Positions 10,501 to 22,500 of a stretch of 64,000 bases of DNA are shown here, in pieces. Both the position numbers and the translations under genes were made by a program. The stretch is from the NCBI GenBank assembly GCA_015143295.1, contig CM026565.1, positions 10,414,041 to 10,478,040 of the forward strand. The letters are read 5' to 3'. A model generated the notes under the pieces. It did no database searches. It saw only the letters and a program-made list of their open reading frames with translations, and was not told the origin of the DNA. This DNA is from Tetracentron sinense (lineage: Eukaryota > Streptophyta > Magnoliopsida > Trochodendrales > Trochodendraceae). Position 1 is the first letter of the stretch. Every line of letters begins with the position of its first letter.

Positions 10501-13500
10501 CATATATATATATATATATAAAGAGAGAGAGAGAGAGAGAGAGAGAGAGCTACCCTTATATATATTTATATTTGTGTACATTATGTGTTTGTATGGGCAT
10601 ATGCGTACACATAGGGAATACTATATAAATTAGTTGAAACAAGTAACAAATAAAAAAATTGACATTTAATTCTCAGTTGTGGCTAAAAATCTAATTTTTA
10701 TAATGTATGATATGTACGCTATAGAATAAAGCGAGCTTCAAGGTATGAGGCATGTGCCTCATGGGGTTTAAGCCTCATGGCATTTTCTTTAAGCCTTGCC
10801 CATATGCGTAAGCCTCACATGCTTTTTAAAACATTGCTAAGGAGTGAAATATTCCAAGTTTTAAAAATATATCGGAAATATCATAGGTATATTAAAAATA
10901 TCGGGGATATTTTGTAAAAAAAAATACAAAGGATATTTTTTGCAATGAGATATCGGGAATATATCGGAAATATCGATGATATTTAAAACCATAATATTAA
11001 CCCAATCATTTGGTGATTTTGAAAATGGAAACTAATTCAAAGTTGGCAGCAAAATAACGGCCACCATGTTTTTGGTTTAAGTAGTAGTTGTCGGAATCTA
11101 ATTATTGACACTCTGTATTTGGCCCATTTTGGGTTGGGAATAATGTTATCATTGTCATCAATAGTTTCAAATTTTGGAATTTTCAAAAAGACATTTAGCA
11201 ACTTTCTAAATCTTCTGCCACATAAGCTCTATAAAACCCCTAAATTGGTCCCATTGAACAAACTTTGCAACAATTCTTCAAGGAAACTCTCTCTACCATT
11301 ATTTTTTCTAGTTCTTTCTCATATTCTCCCAAATACTTAAACTTTGAAGAAATGAGGACCTCTGACTATTCGAGAATTTTGAATCCTCACTGCAATCATA
11401 CAAACGGTTGTGAGTTACAATGTTTTGAAAATTGAACCAGTGAGATGACCAGTTATTGGTTCACTGGTTCGACCTTCCGACTTGGTCCGGTTCAACCGTA
11501 AACATGAACAAAGTTAAATGAAGAAGTGGTGTAAAAAGATTTTAATTTTTTTTGGGTTTAGTTTGTGTTGCTTTCAAGCTCTCTCTCTCTCTTTCATTAT
11601 TCTCTCTCCCTTCTTTATTTCCCTCTCTCTTACCTTTCCCCCTGCAAATACTTAGTTTTCTTCATTTTAATTATTTAATGTTGGGTTTTGGCAAAAGATT
11701 GGGTCGTTCTCACCACCTCTCAATTCACTTTCAGTTACAACTTTAGACTCCTAGTTCTACTTTGTCCTAGTTCCTCGCCTCAAATTCTTGGTACAATTAA
11801 TTGCTTTTACCTTTCTCTTCTTCAAGAACAAATGCTTTCTCCTCCACCTCTTCTTCCCATTTAATGTTAGGTTTTGGCAAAAGATTAGGTCGTTCTCACC
11901 ACCTCTCAATTCACCTTCAATTACAACTTTAGACCCCTAGTTCTACTCAGTCCCAGTTCCTAGCCTTAAATTCTTGGTAGATTGATGGCTTTTACCACTC
12001 TCTTTGTATTTAATTTTTATTTGTTTTTAAACCTTTTTCTAGCAGTAGTGGGTGGTCAAAATGACCGGAATCCCATTTGCCATGTGGAGTTTGGATATCG
12101 TTGTAACTGGTCAATTATCTGAACTTGTGATGCCCGGAACCTACGCCTAAGGAATAATGTTCCAAGACGCGTGCCCGTTCGTCATAACCAGACATACGGG
12201 AGACTTTACCCTCGAAAATGCGAGAATTTTCAACTTTTTTTATGAGCTGACATAAACAATAATAATTGGTCATCGATCATCACAATAACCTATCATAAGC
12301 AAATGAGTTACCTCACTGGCTATAGTAGCCTTTACTCACAACTGCGCCGGTACACTTTCTAGACTCTATCAAGTGTAGCTCGTTGCCCACTGGCAACCGT
12401 TTCAGAATCTAAAGACATAAAATGAGATGAGTGAGCTATATAGAGCCCAACAAAATCTACAATCCATCTAGGCTATTTTCCACCTAGTAACAATTATCAA
12501 CAATGATATAGTAGTACAATACAAATTTCATATTATAATAATATCGTAACCTGTGACCCTAGGTCACTCAGGGCTATCTCACCCTATCCGAGGTTCCCAA
12601 CCCCCAAATATTTTCCATCATCAAATTTATCCAATCATTGTCCACAACACCAGGTTGCCGTTTCAGATAACCACTCACGCTTTATCTTGAGTCCATAGAT
12701 TTGATCAACTTAGCCTTCGCCCGTGAACAATATCTATCCTTGAGTCCACAGACTCCATTATCAACCAATCGGGACTTCTCCCGATTATAACAAATCCTTG
12801 GGTATACCAACCTAATTAACTTTAAATTTTTATTTTTCCATAACCCAGGCTTTCACCCGATAGCTGTCAGGAAGATAACAACTCCTTTGACATATCACAC
12901 TCTGCTAGGAACAACATCTCTGGCATAACACTTTATATTTTCCTACTGTGGGAAACACTGACACAACCAAATTTGTCAGGAAACACATTTGATTGCCAGG
13001 ATACACATCTGATCAGCCAGGATACGCATCTGATAGCTAGGAAACCCATCCAACCTATCAGGAAAATGAAACTCATCTGACAAGCCAGAGACGCACCTTT
13101 GACTAACAGGAAACACATGACTAACAGTAAACACCTGACCACCAGGAAACACCTGTCTATTAGGTACACATCTGACATATCACTCTGCCAGGCATAACAC
13201 CTCTGATATGACACTCTTGTCAAGAAACACATCTGATTACCAGGAACACATCTGACCTGTCAGAACCAACAAATCTGATATGCTAGGAACACCCATCTGA
13301 TAGTTAGGAACACCTCTAACAATTTAACATTGCCAGAAAAAACACCACTGAAAGTTTAACCCTGTTAGGCAAAACACCTCTGACATCAAATCCTGTCAGG
13401 CATAACACTTTTGACATTAAATCCTATCAGGCACAACACCTGACGTCAAATCTTGTCAAACACAATACCTTTGACATCGAATCTTGTCAGGTACAACACC

Positions 13501-16500
13501 TCTGATAGTTCAACGTTAAATCCAACCTCTGTTGGGGTGTATTTGCCCCTATAGAACATCATCTCTCAAGGCAACCATCATAGGTCATCACAACCTCTAT
13601 TGGGTGCATACCTACCGACACAGGCCACTGCCCCTTCAAGATAACAACATTGAGTTCGTAAAATCAATACATCCATGGGTCCGTAGACCCTAATCCGACC
13701 TTGGGCCCATAGGCCCAATGCTATCCTAACTCTCTCAACTATTAGTCACGGAGGAACCCCGGCTCTTAATATATACCGCCTCTCCTGACCTAGTCAAAGA
13801 GGGACCACAGACAACATTTCACACATGTTAGGTTTTCTAACCATAGGAAATCCCCAATTAATCTAAGTCTTGTAATTGAATACGTTGGACTTCGTGCCCG
13901 TGGACTATGTCCGAGGCTATATCGTTCCGGTGTGGAACAATACTTGGCTGATGAACCATTTCGTCGCCTTATCATGTTCAAACAACATCACATCACACAG
14001 TTGTTCTGATAGGGAACTTATCCTGGCCGATGAGTCTGTCCATCACCCTACAACATTCAAACATCCCATCACGCAGAGATTGTTCCGAGATGGAACTTTA
14101 CCAGGCTAATAGACTTACCATTGCCTTACAAGTGTTTAAAGATCATCACATAATACAAGGTGGTTCCGATAGGCAACATATCCGGGCCGATGGGTCCATC
14201 CATTGCCCTACAAACACTCAAACACCATCACATCATACAAGGTTGTTTCGATAGGGAACATATCCGGATGCAACATTTAAACAAACATCCCGACACCCTA
14301 GGGTGATGTTACTACACACACGGGATTCAATCCGGGCTTCCCGGAGGTCCACCCGAAGGTCCAAGCACTACGGGGAACAAAAACCCAACATCTGTGCACT
14401 GGCGATAGATTGCCATTGCTGGGCGATCGATCGCCCAACCAACCCGAGCTGAAATTCCGGGCTTTAACAGCCTGAAATCGAGGCTACATCCCTCTTCTCG
14501 ATTTTAATCCCTTCCCCTACAATCCATACACCAAGCACAGGGTCTCCAACCCTTTTCCATTCACGCCATAAATTAAACACGTCATTCCATATAAAAATAT
14601 AGCATGAATAAGGGAAACTAGAGAAGAGGGAAGAGGATTTTACCTCTTTTGCGCTTTTCGAGACGTCTAGGGACGAAACAGACACTTGCAACGTGTTCGG
14701 GAGGGCGATCAACCTCAGGGTGAAGTTCCTCACTTTCAAACCTTCACTTTCTCTCTCTCTATACGCCAAACGATATGCCGGGGAGAAATCAGATGCCGCC
14801 AACGTATCGGGAGCGTCGAAAAATGTCAAGATGGACTCCCCCTTTCTTTATCTCTTCTTTTTCTCTTTCTTCTCTCTCTAGAACTCTCTAAAAATTTGAT
14901 TTGCGCCGAACTCTCCCCCGTTAGAAATGGGTGAGAAATGAGGGGCTAGCTCTTATATAGGCCAAGGTCATGTGCATGGAACATGACCCCATTGATGTGA
15001 CCCGTTGACCGAGTCAATGGTTTGACCGGTTGACTAAAACTCTGACCTTTCTCGCGTATATGGCCTTCTTAAACCTACCATATGACCTCCGATTTTGACA
15101 AAAATTTAGGTGACCGAACTTGGGGCAGTCCGACACTTGCTGTAAAAATTTCGAGGAAATATATTGTGTTTTGACCTCAAAAAGTAAATCCGGAAGAAAA
15201 TTACAAAACCCGCTCATTTCATGATTTCGGCACAAAACATGCTGCCGGATCTACATTTGAGATTATGAACTGCCTAAACAACAGATAGTCGTCCATAGGG
15301 TCTACCGACACGCAGTGGTATGAGTTTCACGGTTTTCTATTAGAATCCCCAACAAATATGGCGTCCCAACTGAATTTTGGAAAATCTGGAATTTCCTAGT
15401 TTTCTTACATTTAAGACCCCCGTGGTCTCACGAATCGATATACGACGGAACTGGAACGACGGGTGATCGTCTATATAATCAACCTGTACATTATGTACGA
15501 TTTTCGAGGTAAAACACTGAAGTTTCATCCTACAATCCAATCCCGAATAAAACCCACTTTCCATCAATTTAACAAACACTTAACTAATTAACCTCAGTTA
15601 AGGACGCATAAACGCATAATTTTATTCTATTAAAATCCCAAGTCGTTCCAATCTCCTCTCCTTACAAAAATTTCGTACTCGAAATTTGATCAACTCGTAA
15701 CTTCCAACAGGGGAGAGTACTTTATACCATCAATTTCACCGTAAGGGTACGAGAGTTCTATGCCGTCGAGTAATATTCAATTCTTAAATGCATTCGAACT
15801 CATTACAAAATATATCGATTCTTGTTCAAAAGCTTTTAGTCTATATTAACATCGGATGAAAATACAAAACTTACATCATAACAATGCCTACTATGGCAAA
15901 ACAAAAGTGTCTTAAAGTCTATCTCTGATGATGTCCTCAATGTGCCGGACTTCTTCTTGTGACATTGCGAAGACACGACCCTTTTGTGCTTCAAAGTGGG
16001 GCACTCTCTTTTGATGTGGCCCGACTTGCCATACTAATAACAAACCCTAGCTTTGTAGGCTTCAGTTCGCGGGTTTCGATCACCACGCCCAAAATTTGAT
16101 GCTTTCATTCCCTCTGAAGCATTTTCTCTATGGAAGTTCTCAAATTTTCTCTTATTGTAATCCTCTGAACTCTCTTTTTCCATTGGTCTTTCGGCTGATC
16201 TCTTTTCTCTGACTTCCAATGATTCTTGTATTTCTTTATGTACTTTTTCAATTCTCACAGCTCTATCTAAAATTTCCGAGAACGAAGTAAACCTTTGAAC
16301 TGCCAATTTTCCTTTGATTGCTGGCTTTAATCCATCCTCGAACTTGTCGATCCTCCATTGTTCATCCTCAACAAGTCCTTTTGCAAATCGGGAGAGCTGG
16401 TTGAACTTCTGTTCATATTCACTGACTGACATAATTGCCTTGAGTCAGTTGAAGGAATTCCATCTCCGTTGTCTTCCTCATAGAGATCGAAAAATACTTC

Positions 16501-19500
16501 TCGTAGAATAATTCTACAAATTTTACCCAGGAGATAAGCTTTTGATTTTCTGGAACTGTCCTCTCGACGGTCGTCCACCAATGCTCAGCCTCTCCTGACA
16601 ACATGAATATTGCTAATTTTGTCTTAACCTCATTTTGGCATGCCATCGCTCGAAAGATCTTTTCAAGTTCTCGAATCCAGTTTTCTGCCACTAACGGATC
16701 GGTGGCACCGGAGAATGAGTTCGGTCTAAGCTTCCTGAACTTCTCAAGTTTACTACAGTTCCCTTGTTCTTGATCTAGATTAATAGGGACATGATTACCA
16801 TTTTGTTGTCGTTGAATCAAGTCTGTTAGAGCAGTGATAGCCTTAAATGCTCAGGCCAAAGTTTTCTAGGTGCTCGTCTAGGCGGCATCGTATTCCTATC
16901 ACAAAAATAACAACGCTTTATTATCTCGTAATAGGAACTTCAAAATCAAATTGTCATCCAAAATATCTCACCTGCCTATCCTAATTAGTCTAATCATGCT
17001 TAATCATCTTCCAACCTGATTAGATTATCTTTACACTCTCTTGGAGATGATCTCTATCTCCAACGTTTTGTACTCAATACAAACATACATCTTTAAATCC
17101 CTAACAGATTCGAAACCGCAGTGTACAATAAGACTAATTGAGTCTAATATACAATTAGACCCTATATCGAATATGGTTTGTTATGATGATTATTGCTTTT
17201 AGCTCTGATACCAACTGTGACGCCCCGAACCCGTGCCTAAGGAATAATGTTACGAGATGCTTGCCCATTCCTCATAACCACGTATGCAGAAGACTTTACC
17301 AGCGAAAATGCGAGAATTTTTAACTTTTCTTATGAGCTTACATAGGCAATAATAACTGGTCATCAATCTTCACAATGACCCATCATAAACAAATTCGTTA
17401 TCTCACTGACTATAGTAGCCTTTACTTTTGGCTTCACAACTGCGCTGGTACACTTTCCAAACTCTATCAAGCGTAACTTCTTACCCACTGGCAACCGCTT
17501 TAGAATCTGAAGACATGAAATGAGAGGAGTGAGCTTTAGAGCCCAGCAAAATCCACAATCCATCTAGGCTATTTTCCACCTAGTAACAATCATCAACAAT
17601 GATATAGTAGTACATTACAAATTTCATATTATAATAATATCGTAACTCGTGACCCTAGGTCACTCAGGGGTATCTCACCATATTCGAGGTTCCCAACCTC
17701 CAAATATTTTCTCTCATCAAGTTCATCCAATCATTGTCCACAACATCAGGTTACCGTTTTAGATAACCACTCATGCTTTATCCTTGAGTCCATAGACTCG
17801 ATCAACTTAGCCTTCGCCCATGAACAATATCTATCCCTGAGTCCACAGACTCCATTATCAACCAATTGGGACTTCTCCCGATTATAAAAAATCCTTGGGT
17901 ATGCCGACCCAATTAACCTTAAATCTTTATTTATCCATAACCCGGGCCTTCACCCGATAACTGTCAGGAACAGAACAACTCCTCTAACATATCACACTCT
18001 ACCAGGAACAACACCTCTGACATATCACTTTATATTATATATTTTTCCACCGTGGGAAACACCGACACACAACCACATTCGTCAGGAAACACATCTAATT
18101 ACTAGGATCACATTTGACCTGTCTGTCAGGAACAACACATCTGACATGCTAGGAACACCCATCTGATAGCCAGGAACACCTCTGACAATTTAACCCTGCT
18201 AGGCAAAACACCACTGACAGTTTAACCTTGCCAAGCAAAACACCTTTGACATCAAATCTTGTCAGGCACAATACCTCTGACATCAAATCCTATTAGGCAC
18301 AACACCTCTGACGTCAAATCCCGTCAGAGACAATACCTCTGACATCAGATCTTGTTAGGCACAATACCTCTGACAGTTCAACACTAAATCCAACCTCTGT
18401 TGGGATGTACCTGCCCCTGCAGAACATCATCCCTCAAGGCAACCATTATAGGTCTTCACAACCTCTATTGGGTGCATACCTTCCGACACAGGCCACTGCC
18501 CCCTCAAGGTAATAACATTGAGTTCGTAAACTAAATACATCCATGGGTTCGTAGACCCTAATCCAACCTTAGGCCCATAGGCCCAATGCCATCCTAACTC
18601 TCTCGACTATCACTCACGGAGGAATCCCGGCTCTTAATAGATACCGCATTTCCTGACCTAGTCAAAGAGGAACCACAAACAACATCTCACACAGGTTAGG
18701 TTTTCTAACCATAGGAAATCCTCAATTAATCTAAGTTTTGTTTGATTAATTGAATACGTTGGGCTTTGGCCCGTGGATCAAGTCCGAGGGTATACTGTTC
18801 CGGGTGGAACATTACCTAACCGATGAACCATTTTATCGCTTTACCATGTTCAAACAACATCACATCACACAGTTGCTCTGATGGGGAACTTATCCGGGCC
18901 TATGGGTCCGTCCATCACCCTACAACATTCAAACAAACAACCCATCACGCAGAGATTGTTCTGAGGTGGAACTTTACCAAGCCAATGGACCTACCATTAC
19001 CTTACAAGTGTTCAAAGATCATCACATAGTACAAGGTGGTTCCGATAGGGAACATATCCGGGCCGATGAGTCCATCCATCGCCCTACAAACACTCAAACA
19101 CCATCACATCATACAAGGTTGTTTCAATAGGGAACATATCCGGATTGATAGGTCCATCCATCGCCCTACAACATTCAAACAAATATTCCGACGCCCTACG
19201 GTGACATTACCACACACACAGGATCCAATCCGGGCTTCCCGGAAGTCCACCCGAAGGTCTAAGCACTGCAAAGAACAAAAACCCAACATCTGTGCACTGG
19301 CGCATTGGCAATAGATCGCCCAACCAACCCGAGCTGAAATTCCGGGCTTTAGCAGCCCGAAATCGAGGTTACATCCCAGTTCTCGATTTTAATCTCTTCC
19401 CCCTATAGTCCATACACCAAACACGGGGTCTTCGACCCTTTTCTATTCACGCTATAAATTAAACACGTCATTCCATATAAAAATATAGCATAAATAAGAG

Positions 19501-22500
19501 AAACTAGAGAAGAGGGAAGAGGATTTTACCTCTTCGCGCTTTTCGAGACTTCTAGGGACCAAACGGACACCGCCAACTCGTTCGGGAGGGCGATCAACCT
19601 CAAGGTGAAGCTCCCCACCTTCAAACCTTCACTTTCTTTCTCTACCTTTTTCTCTCTCTCTACACACCGAACGAGATGCTGGGGAGAAAATCAGACGTCG
19701 CTAACGCGTCGGGAGCGTCGAAAAATATCAAGATGGACTCCCCCTTTCTTTCTCTCTTCTTTTTCTTTCTTTCTTCTTTCTCTCTCTAGAACTTTCTCTA
19801 AAAATCTGATTTTGGTAGAACTCTCCACCATGAGAAATGAGGGGCTGGCCTCCCCCTTATATAGGCCAAGGTCATGTGCATGGCACATGACCCCATTGAT
19901 GTGACCCATTGAACGAGTCAACGGTTTGACCGGTTGACTAAAACTCCGACCTTTCTCGCGTATATGGCCTTCTTAAACCTACCGTATGACCTCCGATTTT
20001 GACGAAAATTTAGGTGACCAAACTTGGGGTGGTCTGACACCTGTTGTAAAATTTCAGGGAAATATATTGTGTTTTGACCTTAAAAAGTAAGTTCAGAAGA
20101 AAACTGTAAACCCACTAATTTCTTGATTTCGGCACAAAACATGCTGCCGAATCTACATTTGAGATGATAAACTGCCTAAACGACAGACAGTCGTCCACAG
20201 GGTCTACCGACACGCAGAGTGGTATGAGTTTTGCGGATTTCTATTAGAATCCCCACCAAATATGGCGTCCCAACTGAATTCTGGAAAATCTGGAATTTCC
20301 TGGCTTTCTCTATTTTTCTTACATTTAAGACCCCCGCGGTCTCACGAATCGATACACAACGGAACTGGAACGACTGGTGATCGTCCATATAGTCGACCCG
20401 TACATTATGTACGATTTTCGAGGAAAAACACTGAAGTTTTATCGGAACAATCCAATCTCGAACAAAGCTCACTTTCCACCAATTTAACAAACACTTAACT
20501 AATTAACCTCAGTTAAGGACCCATAAACGCATAATTTTATTCTATTAAAATTTTGGGTCGTTATAGAACTGGTCACCAGTTCTACTGATTTCCAGTTCAA
20601 CTGTCCGGCTATTCCAGTTTTAATATCATTGGTGAGTTGTTATTTTAGATGAAATATGGTGATGATTTCATGCATGTGTGATTTGCTTCATTCCCTTCTC
20701 TTTCTGTAACTTCTTATTCGTCTTCTTTTTATCTTCTTCATTTTTTGTTTGGGGAAAATATATTTACACCCCTTGAGGATTGATGAAAATACACAGACCT
20801 CCTCAGTTTTCAAACAATATATTAGGCATCCTTTTCAAACTATTGACACTTACACCCTTTCTATCAGTCAACTGATCAAACCTGCTAATGTCATGCGATA
20901 AAGTCCAAATAATTCCAAAATTATCCCTCAAATCATTTTGGGGAAAATACATTTACACCCCTTGAGGTTTGACGAAATCACATTGACCCCCTTAGTTTTC
21001 AGAACATACATTAGGTACCCTTACTTTGCAAATCCAACAGACTTGAAATGCAATCGTGAACTTGAACTGAAATTTCATCACAAAACTGCATATTCTTCTA
21101 GTACCAATTAAAGAAACAAGAGAAGTAAAAGCTATACCTGAAAGAGTAAATCTGGAGCCCCAAAACTATATGCAGGAAATGATTATCGATAAGATCGGAA
21201 CCACCATTCAAAGAAATTCTACTTTGAGATTATCTCAAAATCCAGTTCATCCCACAAATTCTGCTAAGAAAATTTCTTTGAATAGTGGTTTTGATCTCAT
21301 AGATGGTTATTTCCTGTATATAGTTTTTGGGCTCCAAATTTACTCTTTCAGTTATAGCTTTCACTTCTCTTTTTTTTGTAATAGGTACTAGAAGAGTATG
21401 CAGTTTTTGTGATGAAATTTCAGTTCAGGTTCACGATTGCATTTCAAGTCTGTTGGATTTGCAAAAATAAGGGTGCCTAATGTATTTTATGAAAACTGAG
21501 GGAGTCTATGTATTTTCATCAAACCTTAGGGGGTGTAAATTTATTTTCCTCAAAATAATTCGAGGGGTAATTTTGGACTTTATCGCATGACATCAGCAGG
21601 TATGGTCAGTTGATTGATGGAAGGGGTGCAAGTGTCAATAGTTTGAAAAGTAAGGGGGCCTAATGTATTTTTTGAAAACTGAGGGCGTCTGTGTATTTTT
21701 GTCATACCTCAGGGGGTGTAAATGTATTTTCCCCTTTTTGTTTTATTAATCGGGTATTAGACCCAATTTTGGGTGTTGAGTTTAAGGGCCTTGCTAGGTG
21801 TTTTTGTGATGAAGACCAGGACCCTTTATCGTTGTTTTTAACTTTATATCTCTAATAGGGGACTAAGATCAATTTAAAACTCGATTGATCAAGTTGCTGG
21901 ACCTGATTTGAGTCCTTGGACTTGATGAATCACACTAACCTTGGATCGTGATACACCGCATTGTTCGTTCTTGCCTAGTTTGACCTATTTCAATAATTGT
22001 TAATGATCACGATCTTAAACTCGTGCAGAACTCATGGAAATTGATATCTTATGGTTTTTCAGTGCTTTGAACACTCATAAGGCTACGATTGAGTTTGAAC
22101 CACCGTTTTAAAACGTGAAGGCGTGAGGTGTGTTGTTGGACCTCAAGATGCATGAGGCGTAAGCCTTGAGGTGTGAGGCTTTAGCCTCACAAGAAAGGCT
22201 CATGCTCCCTCATTTTAACAAATAGATAAAAATAAATAAAAATGTGGCACATGCCTCAATGTAAAGTGAGTTTCATGCCCTCAAGGCATGAGATGTGTTG
22301 CCTAATGTGAGTGTCAAAGTTTGAGTTGAGGCATTGCCCATGAGACTTGAGCCTCAAGGTGTTTTCCTTGAGCCACGCCTCGAGGCAAGCTTTAAGGTGT
22401 AAGCCTCACACGTTTTTTAAAACACTGGTTTGGAGTAAGGTTAGGGGACCTCTTGAGGAAACCCGAAACCTTTTTTGGGCCCCATGGTTTGGTTTGAAGT

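Larger units (their letters stand above)
8971..10991. mobile_element. Possible old element with inverted AT-rich ends
   Basis: The left end GGTTCAAAATATCGG and the right end ATATCGATGATATTTAAAACC are loosely inverted, and both neighbourhoods are rich in TATCGG/ATCGGAAATATC words (10860-10985). No transposase-like frame and no target duplication. hAT copy 1 lies inside it. Weak evidence only. Confidence 0.25.
12126..15650 (-). repeat. 3' LTR of the gag-only element
   Basis: On the plus strand it begins TGTGATGCCC and ends GTCGTTCCA. It carries a diverged minisatellite of CATCTGACNNN...CAGGAACAC words (about 12890-13510), the short frame-free leader with CTCTCTCT runs, and the inverted repeat/TATA pair at 14953-14988. 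Confidence 0.9.
12126..20565 (-). mobile_element. Gag-only Ty3/gypsy LTR retroelement (TR-GAG-like)
   Basis: 8440-bp element lying antisense to the host gene. It has LTRs 12126-15650 (3525 bp) and 17216-20565 (3350 bp), a 5-bp target duplication GAACT (12121-12125, 20566-20570), a tRNA-iMet primer site (17202-17213), a gag region with zinc knuckle (about 16030-16820) and a polypurine tract (15651-15663). The internal part is only about 1.57 kb and holds no protease, RT, RNase H or integrase, so the element is non-autonomous by design, as in the plant TR-GAG class. It is a fossil: gag has about two to four breaks. The LTRs differ at roughly a tenth or more of the positions compared, suggesting an age of several million years. 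Confidence 0.9.
11418..20631. mobile_element. hAT element (769 bp) split by an LTR retroelement
   Basis: The left end CAATGTTTTGAAAATTGAACC and right end CCAGTTTTAATATCATTG are inverted. The flanking 8-bp repeats are GTGAGTTA (11410-11417) and GTGAGTTG (20632-20639), with one mismatch. The two halves, 11418-12125 and 20566-20631, are parted by the gag-only retroelement with its own 5-bp duplication GAACT. No transposase frame remains. The hAT insertion is therefore older than the retroelement. Confidence 0.75.

Noticed and set aside
21170-21391. 73-residue frame in the Mutator foldback
   Set aside because: Spans the loop and one arm of an inverted repeat; no transposase similarity.
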